A stretch of DNA of 32,450 bases from NCBI GenBank assembly GCA_038232055.1, contig JBBSIN010000026.1:1-32450 (forward strand). The letters run 5' to 3'. Position 1 is the stretch's first letter; each line of letters starts with the position of its first letter. The DNA is from JBBSIN01 sp038232055 (GTDB lineage Bacteria; Actinomycetota; Actinomycetes; JADGOV01). Positions 1-7,566 of the stretch are shown in pieces. The notes beneath the pieces are model-generated. The model saw only the letters and a program-made list of their open reading frames with translations. It made no database searches and was not told the DNA's origin. Made by a program: the position numbers and the translations under genes.

Positions 1-1121
1 ACGATCGCGTTTCGTACGACGGCGTGCCGGCCCACCTGGACGCAGTCCATGAGCACCGAGCCGGTCACGGTCGCCCACGAGTTCACGGTGACGCTCGGGC
101 CGAGGATCGAGCGCTCGACCAGCGATCCCGACACCACTACGCCGGGTCCGACCATCGAGTCGACGGCACGACCTCTGCGGTCTTGCGAGGCATGGACGAA
201 CTTCGCCGGCGGCAGCGGCGCGTGGTAGGTGTAGATCGGCCAGTCGAGGTTGTACAGGTTGAAGACCGGATGGACCGAGACAAGGTCCATGTGCGCGTCG
301 TAGAACGCGTCGAGCGTCCCGACGTCACGCCAGTAGCCGCGGTCGCGCTCGCTCGCCCCGGGCACCTCGTTGTCCTGGAAGTCGTACACCTCGGCGTCGC
401 CGCGCTCGACGAGCATCGGGATGATGTTCCCGCCGAGGTCGTGCTTGCTGTTCACGTCGGCCGCGTCGGTGGTCACCGCGTCGATCACTGTGTCGGTCCG
501 GAAGATGTAGTTGCCCATCGAGGCATAGATCTCCTCGGGCGCGTCGGCAAGCCCCGCCGCGTCCTTCGGCTTCTCCCGAAAGGCGCGGATGCGCCGGACG
601 CCGGCGGCCGTCTCGATCACGCCGAACTGGTCGGCCAGGCCGATCGGTTGGCGGATCGCCGCCACGGTCACGCCGGCACCCGACTCCACGTGCTGCTCGA
701 GCATCTGCCGCGGGTCCATCCGGTAGACGTGGTCGGCGCCGAAGACGATGACGTGGTCCGGCCGGTCGTCGGAGACCAGGTTGAGGTTCTGCATGACGGC
801 GTCGGCCGAACCGGCGTACCAGTGCGGTCCGAGCCGCTGCTGCGCCGGCACCGGCGTGACGTAGTTGCCGAGCAGGATCGACATCCGCCAGGTCGTGGTG
901 ATGTGCCTGTCGAGACTGTGGCTCTTGTACTGGGTGAGTACGACGATCCGCAGGTAGCCGGCGTTGGTCAGGTTGGAGAGCACGAAGTCGATGAGCCGGT
1001 AGATGCCGCCGAACGGGACCGCCGGCTTGGCGCGATCGGCGGTGAGCGGCATTAGCCGCTTGCCTTCACCGCCGGCGAGCACGATCGCCAGCACCCGCGG
1101 CTGCGACTTCTTGATGGTCAC
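1..1121 (-). CDS. glgC: Glucose-1-phosphate adenylyltransferase GlgC, C-terminus cut off by window edge
   Basis: Makes ADP-glucose from glucose-1-phosphate and ATP, the sugar donor for glycogen and maltose-1-phosphate synthesis in the cytoplasm. About 373 residues are visible; the family is about 405 long, so only the end of the C-terminal beta-helix is missing. Near the N-terminus the nucleotidyltransferase signature reads LAGGEGKRLMPLT, followed by DRAKPAVPFGG and YRLIDFVLSN. Further on are the family blocks VFGADHVYRMD, FREKP and YWRDVGTLDAFY. The visible C-terminus (SVLMDCVQVGRHAVVRNAI) is the hexapeptide-repeat domain. Start chosen at GTG 1121, with a GGGGAG Shine-Dalgarno 9 nt upstream (minus strand, 1132-1137). 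It is divergent from glgA with only 17 bp between the start codons, the arrangement I recall for M. tuberculosis. Confidence 0.96.
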   Translation of the reverse strand, partial: MTIKKSQPRVLAIVLAGGEGKRLMPLTADRAKPAVPFGGIYRLIDFVLSNLTNAGYLRIVVLTQYKSHSLDRHITTTWRMSILLGNYVTPVPAQQRLGPHWYAGSADAVMQNLNLVSDDRPDHVIVFGADHVYRMDPRQMLEQHVESGAGVTVAAIRQPIGLADQFGVIETAAGVRRIRAFREKPKDAAGLADAPEEIYASMGNYIFRTDTVIDAVTTDAADVNSKHDLGGNIIPMLVERGDAEVYDFQDNEVPGASERDRGYWRDVGTLDAFYDAHMDLVSVHPVFNLYNLDWPIYTYHAPLPPAKFVHASQDRRGRAVDSMVGPGVVVSGSLVERSILGPSVTVNSWATVTGSVLMDCVQVGRHAVVRNAI

Positions 1122-1126
1122 CGGCC

Positions 1127-1132
1127 TAGTCT
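1127..1132 (+). promoter_or_regulatory. Likely -10 element of glgA (leaderless)
   Basis: TAGTCT lies 6 nt before the ATG at 1139. That spacing would put the transcription start on the A of the start codon. No convincing -35 hexamer is seen. The same bases lie between the glgC start and its Shine-Dalgarno on the other strand. Confidence 0.45.
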
Positions 1133-1138
1133 CCCCGC

Positions 1139-2320
1139 ATGCGCGTCGACCTGCTGACCCGCGAGTATCCACCGCAGGTGTACGGCGGTGCGGGGGTGCA
1201 CGTCGAATACCTTGCCCGGGAGCTGCGGCGGGCGGCCGACGTGCGCGTGCACTGCTGGGGCGCCGAGCGCACCGAAGGGGGCGTGACGGCGTACCGGGCG
1301 CCGGAGACGCTGCGGGACGCTAACCCGGCACTGCAGACGATGGGCATCGACCTCGCCATGGTGGCCGGCTGCGCCGGCGCCGACGTCGTGCACTCCCACA
1401 CCTGGTACGCCAACTTCGCCGGCCATGTCGCCAAGCTGCTGCACGGCGTACCGCACGTCGCTACGACGCACAGCCTGGAGCCGCTGCGGCCGTGGAAGGC
1501 CGAGCAGCTCGGCGGCGGCTACGTCGTGTCGTCGTGGTGCGAACGTACGGCGCTGCTGGCCGCCGACGCCGTCATCGCCGTCTCCGACGGCATGCGCGGC
1601 GACGTCCTGGCGTGCTACCCGGAAATCGACCCGCAGCGGGTGCACGTCCTGCACAACGGCATCGATACGGAGGAGTATCGACCCACACCCGCTACCGACG
1701 CCCTCGCGTCGTACGGCGTGGACCCCGACCGGCCGTCGGTCGTCTTCGTCGGGCGCATCACCCGGCAGAAGGGGCTGGCGTACCTGCTGCGCGCTGCCCG
1801 CTCCTTCCATCCCGACGCCCAGCTCGTGCTGGCGGCCGGCGCCCCCGACACGCCGGAGATCGCGGCCGAGGTCGGCGGGCTGGTCGAGGAGCTGCGGGCC
1901 GAGCGCGGCGGGATCGTCTGGATCGAGCGCATGCTGCCCAAGCCCGAGGTGGTGCAGTTCCTCTCCGCCGCCACGGTCTTCGTCTGCCCGTCGATCTACG
2001 AGCCGATGGGGATCGTCAACCTGGAGGCGATGGCCTGCGAGGCGGCCGTTGTGGCGACCGCGACCGGCGGCATCCCGGAGGTCGTGAGCGACGGCAAGAC
2101 CGGCCTCCTGGTGCCCATCGAGCAAGCGGCGGACGGCACCGGTACGCCGACCGACCCGGCGCGGTTCGCGGCCGACCTCGCCGAGCGAGTCAACGCACTC
2201 GTCACCGACCCGGCCCTCGCCGGGCGGATGGGTCGAGCCGGCCGGGCACGCGCAGTCGAGCACTTCAGCTGGGCCGTGATCGCGGAGCGGACGATGGCGC
2301 TGTACGCGTCGCTGGTCTGA
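1139..2320 (+). CDS. glgA: GT4 glycosyltransferase GlgA/GlgM (glycogen or maltose-1-phosphate synthase)
   Basis: A 393-residue GT4 (GT-B fold) enzyme that uses ADP-glucose from GlgC. In mycobacteria the equivalent protein is known to make maltose-1-phosphate for the GlgE pathway as well as extending glucan, so the true product could be either. The N-terminal glucan/donor loop reads EYPPQVYGGAGVHV. VGRITRQKG marks the start of the C-terminal donor-binding domain. The retaining-GT4 E-x7-E motif is EPMGIVNLE (first Glu about residue 288), followed by ATATGGIPEVVSDGKTGLLVP. Length matches actinobacterial homologues (about 390) rather than the longer bacterial GT5 GlgA. ATG at 1139 has no Shine-Dalgarno but a TAGTCT -10 just upstream. 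It converges on a small unknown gene 21 nt downstream; no hairpin is visible there. Confidence 0.93.
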   Translation: MRVDLLTREYPPQVYGGAGVHVEYLARELRRAADVRVHCWGAERTEGGVTAYRAPETLRDANPALQTMGIDLAMVAGCAGADVVHSHTWYANFAGHVAKLLHGVPHVATTHSLEPLRPWKAEQLGGGYVVSSWCERTALLAADAVIAVSDGMRGDVLACYPEIDPQRVHVLHNGIDTEEYRPTPATDALASYGVDPDRPSVVFVGRITRQKGLAYLLRAARSFHPDAQLVLAAGAPDTPEIAAEVGGLVEELRAERGGIVWIERMLPKPEVVQFLSAATVFVCPSIYEPMGIVNLEAMACEAAVVATATGGIPEVVSDGKTGLLVPIEQAADGTGTPTDPARFAADLAERVNALVTDPALAGRMGRAGRARAVEHFSWAVIAERTMALYASLV

Positions 2321-2341
2321 CCTCCCGCCTTACCGTTCTGC

Positions 2342-2707
2342 TCAGGGCGCGGCGGTGGGCTCCGACGCGGGCTCCGACGCGTCGCGCGCGACGGGGATTC
2401 CGGAGCCGCCCTCGGCGATGGCGACGACCTCGAACTCCTCCACGGCGTCCGGTCGGTGGCCGATGATCTCGGTGACCGGTGTGCCGCTGCGGCGGAACTC
2501 GGCGAGGAAGGCCGCCCGCGCCGCCTCCGTCGCCCAGACGTACGTCGCGCCGAACGACCCGCCCTCCCGCAGCGTCCAGATCGTCTGGTGCAGGTCGGGC
2601 AGGCCGGTGAAGCGGCCGTGCGACCGATTTCGGACGTAGTCCCGCAGCCGCTCGGCCAGCTCGGTCGTCTGACCGTGCAGGGACCAGCGAATCGTCAGCC
2701 CGTACAT
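2342..2707 (-). CDS. Hypothetical protein, possible dimeric alpha/beta-barrel fold
   Basis: A 121-residue protein I cannot place in a named family. The first 100 residues (MYGLTIRWSL..., ...GHRPDAVEEFEVVAIAEG) alternate short beta strands and amphipathic helices as in ferredoxin-like/antibiotic-monooxygenase (ABM) domains; this is a fold guess only. The last 20 residues are a low-complexity Ala/Ser/Glu/Pro tail. No signal peptide or membrane segment is seen. It is the last gene of the DUF3117-pepA operon: its ATG follows the pepA stop after a single base, so it is probably translationally coupled to pepA. Confidence 0.7.
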   Translation of the reverse strand: MYGLTIRWSLHGQTTELAERLRDYVRNRSHGRFTGLPDLHQTIWTLREGGSFGATYVWATEAARAAFLAEFRRSGTPVTEIIGHRPDAVEEFEVVAIAEGGSGIPVARDASEPASEPTAAP

Positions 2708-2708
2708 G

Positions 2709-4178
2709 TCAGCCCATCTTCTCGAGCCAGCGGAGCAGCAGGCGTGCGCCGAAACCGGTCGCCCCCTTTGTCACCTCGTCCTCGTCGCCGTCCGACCGGG
2801 CCGGACCGGCGATGTCGAGGTGCGCCCAGGGACACCCGTCGACGAACTCGCTAAGGAACAGCGCGGCCACGATCGACCCGCCGGAGACCCGCTTGTCAGT
2901 GGCGATGTTCGCCAGGTCGGCCACCCTGGAGCGGAGCGCGAACGCGTAGTCCTCGGCCAGCGGCATCCGCCAGACGCGCTCCCCTGCGCGGTCGGCGGCT
3001 TCCGTCAGCTCGGCAGCGAGCGCGTCGGTGGTGGCATACAGGGCGGCGTGGCGTCGCCCGAGGCCGAGACTCGCTGCGCCGGTCAGCGTGGCGAGGTCGA
3101 CGACCACGTCGGGGCGCAACCGGGCGGTGGCGTACGCCAGCGCGTCGGCGAGGACGAGCCGGCCTTCGGCGTCGGTGTTGAGCACCTCGCTCGTTCGGCC
3201 GCCGTAGTGAGTGATGACGTCGCCGGGGCGCTGCGCCGTACCGGAGGGGAGGTTCTCCGCCGCCGGCACCAGCCCGGTGACCTTCACCCGCACGCCAAGG
3301 TCTCGGACGGCGCCCATCGCCGCCATCACGGCAGCGCCGCCGGCCATGTCGGTCTTCATCGACACCATGCCGTCGTTCGGCTTGAGCGACAGGCCGCCGG
3401 AGTCGAAGGTGATCCCCTTACCCACGAGCACGACGTGCCGCTTCGCTCCCCTTGGCGTCCACGTCAGCTCGATCAACCGCGGCGGGCGAGTCGAGCCCAT
3501 GCCGACGGCCAGGATGCCGCCGAAGCCCTCGGCCACCAGCGCTTTCTCGTCGCGGACACGTATCCCCAGGCCGCCGCCGGCCGCGATGGCCGTCGCCTGC
3601 TCGGCCAGCCACTGCGGGCTCTTCAGGAGCGACGGGGTGTTGGTCAGGTCGCGGGCGCGCAGGCCGGCGCGGACCACGGCAAGCGTCCGGTCGAGCACCG
3701 GCTGCCGCTCTTTCGGCGCCTCGGTGACGAGTTCGAAGCGCTCGGTCTGCCAACCCTTGGGCTCCGCCCCGGCGGCCCGGAACCGGTACGACGCCAGGAC
3801 CAGGCCCTCCACCAGCGCGGAGAGCCCGGCGTCGGCGCGGTCCGAGCGGATCGCTATCGCGACCACCGCCTCGTCCTTGGCCCGCCGAGCCAGACCCGCT
3901 CCCGCCTTGCGCAGCGACCGGGGGGACGCGTCGCCGACACCGACGAGGTAGATCGCACGGACGGCACCGCTGTACAGCGGAATGCGCAGGACCTCGCCGG
4001 CCTCCGCCTTCGCCGACTCGCGCATCAGGACGGCGTCGAGGTCGACGCCGAGTGCAGCCGCGGTCTCCCTGCCGGACCCGACGACCGGGGTCTCCTTCCC
4101 GGGCAGGAGGGGCAGCGCGACCGCGTTCGTGTCGGCCGTCGCGAGGTCGCCGCCACGGAGCCGCACGTCGACAGACAC
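2709..4178 (-). CDS. pepA: Leucyl aminopeptidase (M17 family) PepA
   Basis: A 489-residue cytosolic di-metal aminopeptidase that removes N-terminal residues from peptides. The C-terminal catalytic domain carries all expected M17 residues: K254 and D259 in VGKGITFDSGGLSLKP, K266, D277 in TDMAGGAAV, and D336/E338/R340 in the signature NTDAEGRLVLADAL. The N-terminal 160 residues form the less conserved macrodomain-like region. GTG 4178 is chosen because it lies 6 nt after the DUF3117 stop, with a GAGGCGAG purine run between. It is the middle gene of a three-gene leftward operon. Length and motifs are normal for the family, and nothing suggests inactivation. Confidence 0.96.
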   Translation of the reverse strand: MSVDVRLRGGDLATADTNAVALPLLPGKETPVVGSGRETAAALGVDLDAVLMRESAKAEAGEVLRIPLYSGAVRAIYLVGVGDASPRSLRKAGAGLARRAKDEAVVAIAIRSDRADAGLSALVEGLVLASYRFRAAGAEPKGWQTERFELVTEAPKERQPVLDRTLAVVRAGLRARDLTNTPSLLKSPQWLAEQATAIAAGGGLGIRVRDEKALVAEGFGGILAVGMGSTRPPRLIELTWTPRGAKRHVVLVGKGITFDSGGLSLKPNDGMVSMKTDMAGGAAVMAAMGAVRDLGVRVKVTGLVPAAENLPSGTAQRPGDVITHYGGRTSEVLNTDAEGRLVLADALAYATARLRPDVVVDLATLTGAASLGLGRRHAALYATTDALAAELTEAADRAGERVWRMPLAEDYAFALRSRVADLANIATDKRVSGGSIVAALFLSEFVDGCPWAHLDIAGPARSDGDEDEVTKGATGFGARLLLRWLEKMG

Positions 4179-4184
4179 CTCGCC

Positions 4185-4352
4185 TCAGCCCGCCGCAGAC
4201 TTGAGGGCGTCGCCCAGGGCGTTGGCCTCGTCAGCGGAGAGCTCGACCACCAGTCGACCACCGCCCTCGAGCGGGACGCGCATGACGATGCCGCGCCCCT
4301 CCTTGGTGACCTCGAGCGGACCGTCGCCCGTCCGCGGCTTCATGGCCGCCAT
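4185..4352 (-). CDS. DUF3117 family protein
   Basis: A 55-residue protein with MKPRTGDGPLEVTKEGRG followed by IVMRVPLEGGGRLVVELS. This matches the DUF3117 family, small proteins near-universal in Actinobacteria (M. tuberculosis Rv1211, also next to glgA) with no established function. Start chosen at ATG 4352, with a GGAAGGGG Shine-Dalgarno 6 nt upstream; a second ATG lies three codons in. It is first in a leftward operon with pepA and divergent from the crotonase gene. A GATAAT -10 sits 72 nt upstream of the start, giving a conventional leadered transcript. Confidence 0.93.
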   Translation of the reverse strand: MAAMKPRTGDGPLEVTKEGRGIVMRVPLEGGGRLVVELSADEANALGDALKSAAG

Positions 4353-4424
4353 ACGCGCACCCCTTCCTGACACACACTCGCGCCGCCTGTCCCTGTTCGG
4401 ATCCATGGCAGCGCCGGAGGCCTG

Positions 4425-4430
4425 ATTATC
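4425..4430 (-). promoter_or_regulatory. Likely -10 element for the DUF3117-pepA operon
   Basis: GATAAT on the minus strand stands out in very GC-rich sequence. A start about 7 nt downstream would give a leader of about 65 nt carrying the GGAAGGGG Shine-Dalgarno of DUF3117. No clear -35 is seen. Confidence 0.4.
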
Positions 4431-4499
4431 CCTGCTCGGGCAGCCGGGGGGAAACCGGGCGATACTGCGCCGGTGCAGGCGGCGCGGCCTCGACCCGCT

Positions 4500-4541
4500 G
4501 TCAGCCCGATGACGAAACCTGTCAGCCCGATGACGAAAATG
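4500..4541 (+). repeat. Two-copy 21-bp direct repeat before the crotonase gene
   Basis: GTCAGCCCGATGACGAAA occurs at 4500-4517 and again at 4521-4538, a tandem duplication of period 21. It lies in the leader between DUF3117 and the crotonase, just before the Shine-Dalgarno. Read in the crotonase frame it would encode VSPMTK twice, but a start downstream of it (4551) is preferred. Confidence 0.85.
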
Positions 4542-4550
4542 GAGACGGCC

Positions 4551-5339
4551 ATGCCCGACGCGGTCAGTTACCAGGTGGACGGTGGCGTGGCCACCGTCAC
4601 GTTCAACCGGCCCGATTCGCTCAACTCGCTCAATGTCGACATGAAGACAGCGCTGCTCGACGCGCTGGCGCGGGCGCGGGACGACGACACCGTGCGGGCC
4701 GTCGTACTCACCGGCGCCGGGCGCGCCTTTTGCGTCGGGCAGGACCTGCGCGAGCACGCGGAGCTACTCGAGAGCGACGCGGGCGCCGTCGAGGCGACGG
4801 TCCGGGAGCACTTCAACCCGATCACCTCTGGCATCGCGACGATGCCGAAGCCCGTCGTCGCGGCGGTCAACGGGATCGCCGCCGGCGCCGGCGCCGCGTT
4901 CGCCTTCGCCGCCGACTTCCGGCTGGCGGCCGACTCGGCGAGCTTCCTGATGGCCTTCGCCCAGGTGGGGCTCTCGGCAGACTCGGGCGCGTCCTGGACG
5001 CTGCAGCGGCTTGTCGGCTACGGCCGCGCCACCGCTCTGCTGCTGCTCGCCGAGCCGTTCGGCGCCCAGCAGGCGCTGGACATGGGACTGATCAACGCCG
5101 TCGTGCCTGCCGACGGCCTCTCGACCGCGGCGCAGGAGCTGGCCGGACGACTTGCCGCGGGGCCGACGACGGCGTACGCCGCCATCAAAGAGTCCCTGGC
5201 CTATGCGTCGCACCATGGCCTTGCCGACACGCTGAAAAAGGAGGCCGAGCTCCAGGCACACTGCGGCGCGACGGCCGACCACCGCAGCGCGACGAGCGCG
5301 TTCGTGGCCAAGCAGCGTCCAGTCTTCGCCGGCCGATGA
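4551..5339 (+). CDS. Enoyl-CoA hydratase/isomerase family protein, PaaG-like
   Basis: A 262-residue crotonase-fold enzyme acting on an acyl-CoA. The N-terminal strand block VATVTFNRPDSLNSLN, the first oxyanion-hole segment GRAFCVGQDLREH and the second, AVNGIAAGAGAAFAFAADF, are all present. GLSADSGASWTLQRLVG carries the Asp found at this position in PaaG-type isomerases (E. coli PaaG uses an Asp here), while hydratases have a Glu. A 1,2-epoxyphenylacetyl-CoA isomerase-like or related isomerase activity is therefore more likely than hydration. No other phenylacetate genes are nearby, so the substrate is unknown. ATG 4551 is chosen because GGAG lies 6 nt upstream; in-frame starts at 4539 and 4473 would add 4 or 26 residues, the latter including the repeat. 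Its stop overlaps the start of the phosphatase gene (ATGA). Confidence 0.88.
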   Translation: MPDAVSYQVDGGVATVTFNRPDSLNSLNVDMKTALLDALARARDDDTVRAVVLTGAGRAFCVGQDLREHAELLESDAGAVEATVREHFNPITSGIATMPKPVVAAVNGIAAGAGAAFAFAADFRLAADSASFLMAFAQVGLSADSGASWTLQRLVGYGRATALLLLAEPFGAQQALDMGLINAVVPADGLSTAAQELAGRLAAGPTTAYAAIKESLAYASHHGLADTLKKEAELQAHCGATADHRSATSAFVAKQRPVFAGR

Positions 5340-6526
5340 CGGGGGACCGTCGCCCGCTCGGCGCCCTGCTCCACGCGACGCTCTCGGCCGACCCCGGAGA
5401 GCTGCCGGAGCTGGTGGCGAGCGCCGTGCTTCCCTACCAGGGGACGGACGTCGTCGTCTACCTCATCGACTACCAGCAGGTGGTGCTGCAGCCGATGGCC
5501 GACCGACTCGCCCACCTCGAGCTGCCGCTGCCGCAGCGGGTCGGTGACACGATGGCCGGGCGGGCATTCACGAGGCAGCAGCCAATTCCGGCCGAGCGCT
5601 CCGAGGGCATCCGGATGTGGGTGCCGATCACCGAACGGCACGAGCGCGTCGGTGTGCTCGCCGTCACCTTCGCGACGGTCGACGACGACGTGGTGGCGTT
5701 CGCCACCGAGCTAGGCCTGCTGCTCGGGCACATCGTCTCCACCGCCAACCGCTACACCGACGTCTTCTCGCTGCACCGTCGGCGCCGGGCGATGACCCTC
5801 GCCGCCAGCATGCAGTGGGACCTGCTGGCTCCGGTGTGCCTCCGCACCTCCGCAGTCGTCTCGACCGGCCTGCTCGAGCCGGCGTACGACGTCGGCGGCG
5901 ACGCGTTCGAGCACGCGATCAACGGTCCTGCGATCGACGTGGCAATCTTCGACGCGCTCGGCCACGGCGTGCGCTCGGCCGTGGCCTCCGCGCTGGCGCT
6001 GGGGGCGTATCGCCACGACCGTCGCGAGGGCCGCCAGCTCGAGGACATGCACCGGCGGCTCGACAGCGTGCTCGCCGAACAGTTCGACGGGAACCTGTTC
6101 GTGACCGGGCAGCTCTCCCGGCTCGACACCGTGAGCGGCGAGCTGCGCTGGACGAACGCCGGTCATCCGCTGCCCCTACACCTTCGTGGACACCGCGTGG
6201 TGGGCGAGCTCGCCTGTGACCCGACGCTCCCCTTCGGTCTTCTTGACCCGTCACCTCCCTGCGTCGCGACCGTGGCGCTGCAGCCAGGGGACTCCGTGCT
6301 GTTCTACACGGACGGGGTCACCGAGGCCCGCACCCCCGACGGTGAAGAGTTCGGATTGCCGCGGTTGATCGAGCTGCTGGAGCACGAGGCCGGGTCCGGC
6401 CGGCTGCCGGAGGAGATCCTGCGCCGGCTGGTGCGCAGCGTCATGGATCACCGGGCAGACCAGTTGCGCGACGACGCGACCCTGCTGCTCCTGCACTGGC
6501 CCGGCTCCAGGCGACCCTCCCTGTGA
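5336..6526 (+). CDS. GAF-domain PP2C-type (SpoIIE/RsbU family) serine phosphatase
   Basis: A 396-residue protein. Residues about 20-140 look like a GAF sensor domain (MWVPITERHERVGVLAVTF). Residues about 160-390 are a PPM/SpoIIE phosphatase domain. Metal and catalytic blocks: GGDAFEH (D189; most relatives have a second Asp where E192 stands), IFDALGHG (D206), TNAGHPLPL, FYTDGVTEA (D326) and RDDATLLLL near the end. Such phosphatases usually dephosphorylate anti-sigma-factor antagonists or regulate partner-switching in response to a GAF ligand. No anti-sigma kinase or STAS gene is in the window, so the target is unknown. ATG 5336 overlaps the crotonase stop (ATGA), implying translational coupling. 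A longer upstream open frame exists in this phase but overlaps the crotonase and is rejected. Confidence 0.9.
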   Translation: MTGDRRPLGALLHATLSADPGELPELVASAVLPYQGTDVVVYLIDYQQVVLQPMADRLAHLELPLPQRVGDTMAGRAFTRQQPIPAERSEGIRMWVPITERHERVGVLAVTFATVDDDVVAFATELGLLLGHIVSTANRYTDVFSLHRRRRAMTLAASMQWDLLAPVCLRTSAVVSTGLLEPAYDVGGDAFEHAINGPAIDVAIFDALGHGVRSAVASALALGAYRHDRREGRQLEDMHRRLDSVLAEQFDGNLFVTGQLSRLDTVSGELRWTNAGHPLPLHLRGHRVVGELACDPTLPFGLLDPSPPCVATVALQPGDSVLFYTDGVTEARTPDGEEFGLPRLIELLEHEAGSGRLPEEILRRLVRSVMDHRADQLRDDATLLLLHWPGSRRPSL

Positions 6527-6536
6527 CGGAGTCGGG

Positions 6537-7538
6537 TCAGTGCTCGACCGAGCCGCCCGGTGCGCTGCGCGGACGAGCTCCCTCGACCGCACTGCCGTTG
6601 CCCTGTATTGGCGAGGGCGCCGGGGGTGACGCGGGGGCCGAGGGCGGCGCCGCGGCACTGCGGGCGGACCCGATGACACCGCCGAGCGCGCCACCCAGGC
6701 CGTCGAGGGCGCGGGTGATCTCACTCGGCACGATCCAGACCTTGTTGGCGTCGCCCTGGGCGATCTTGGGCAGCGTCTGGATGTACTGGTAGGCGAGCAG
6801 CTTCGGATCCGGGTCGCCGTCGTGGATGGCCTGGAACACCGTCTCGATCGCCTTCGCCTGCCCCTCGGCCTGCAGGATCTGCGACTGCCGCTGCCCCTCG
6901 GCGCGGAGGATCTCGCTCTGCTTCTGCCCCTCGGCGGTGAGGATCTGCGACTGCTTGACGCCCTCCGCGTTGAGGATCGCCGCCCGCTTGTCGCGGTCGG
7001 CACGCATCTGCTTCTCCATCGAATCCTTGATCGAGGCCGGCGGGTCGATCGCCTTGAGTTCCACCCGGTTGACCCGAATGCCCCACTTGCCGGTGGCGTC
7101 GTCGAGCACGCCTCGCAGCTGCCCGTTAATCGAGTCTCGGGAGGTGAGCGTCTCCTCCAGCGCCATGCCGCCGGTCACGTTGCGCAGCGTCGTCACGGTC
7201 AGCTGCTCGATCGCGGAGATGTAGTTCGCGATCTCGTACGTCGCAGCCTTGGGGTCGGTGACCTGGAAGTAGATGACCGTGTCGATGCTGACGACGAGGT
7301 TGTCCTCGGTGATGACGGACTGCGGGGGGAACGACACGACCTGCTCACGCAGGTCGATGAGCGGACGGACCCGGTCGACGAAGGGGATGACCAGGGTGAT
7401 GCCGGCGTCGAGCGTGCGGCTGTAGCGGCCGAGCCGCTCGACCACTCCGGCCCGCGCCTGCGGCACGATACGCACCGCTCTGGCCAGGACGACGAGGACG
7501 AGCAGGGCGACGACGCCCAGCGCGATCAGTGCTGCCAT
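6537..7538 (-). CDS. SPFH/band-7 (stomatin/QmcA-like) membrane protein
   Basis: A 333-residue protein with one N-terminal membrane segment (residues 2-20), an SPFH domain (about 23-190, including IVPQARAGVVERLGRYSRTLDAGITLVIPF written here as landmarks IVPQARAG and LGRY), then a coiled-coil stretch. Residues 188-231 consist of four 11-residue repeats of the pattern ILxAEGxKQSx, a hendecad typical of QmcA/stomatin proteins. A Pro/Ala-rich tail covers residues 291-333. SPFH proteins oligomerise at the membrane, organise microdomains and modulate proteases. It lies 28 nt downstream of an nfeD gene, the classic SPFH-NfeD partnership. Start ATG 7538; the preceding bases contain a GGAGG run 6 nt away. 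It converges on the phosphatase gene with 10 nt between stops. Confidence 0.93.
   Translation of the reverse strand: MAALIALGVVALLVLVVLARAVRIVPQARAGVVERLGRYSRTLDAGITLVIPFVDRVRPLIDLREQVVSFPPQSVITEDNLVVSIDTVIYFQVTDPKAATYEIANYISAIEQLTVTTLRNVTGGMALEETLTSRDSINGQLRGVLDDATGKWGIRVNRVELKAIDPPASIKDSMEKQMRADRDKRAAILNAEGVKQSQILTAEGQKQSEILRAEGQRQSQILQAEGQAKAIETVFQAIHDGDPDPKLLAYQYIQTLPKIAQGDANKVWIVPSEITRALDGLGGALGGVIGSARSAAAPPSAPASPPAPSPIQGNGSAVEGARPRSAPGGSVEH
6846..6977 (-). repeat. 33-bp tandem repeats encoding four 11-residue units
   Basis: Within the SPFH gene, codons 188-231 form four imperfect 33-bp units encoding ILNAEGVKQSQ, ILTAEGQKQSE, ILRAEGQRQSQ and ILQAEGQAKAI. The periodicity is visible at the DNA level as recurring gaggatct and ctgcccctcgg blocks on the plus strand. 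Confidence 0.85.
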
Positions 7539-7566
7539 GGGGCCTCCAACGGCCGGAAGGAACCGA

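Noticed and set aside
2706..4370. 554-codon plus-strand open frame opposite pepA
   Set aside because: Pure antisense shadow of a well-supported M17 aminopeptidase, with no motifs of its own.
4730..5335. Upstream extension of the GAF-SpoIIE frame inside the crotonase gene
   Set aside because: The extension is Arg/Ala-rich out-of-frame sequence of the crotonase. The ATGA overlap at 5336 gives a normal domain layout.
6846..6977. 33-bp repeats in the SPFH gene as something new
   Set aside because: Similar 11-residue AEGxxQS repeats are a known feature of QmcA/stomatin-type proteins.
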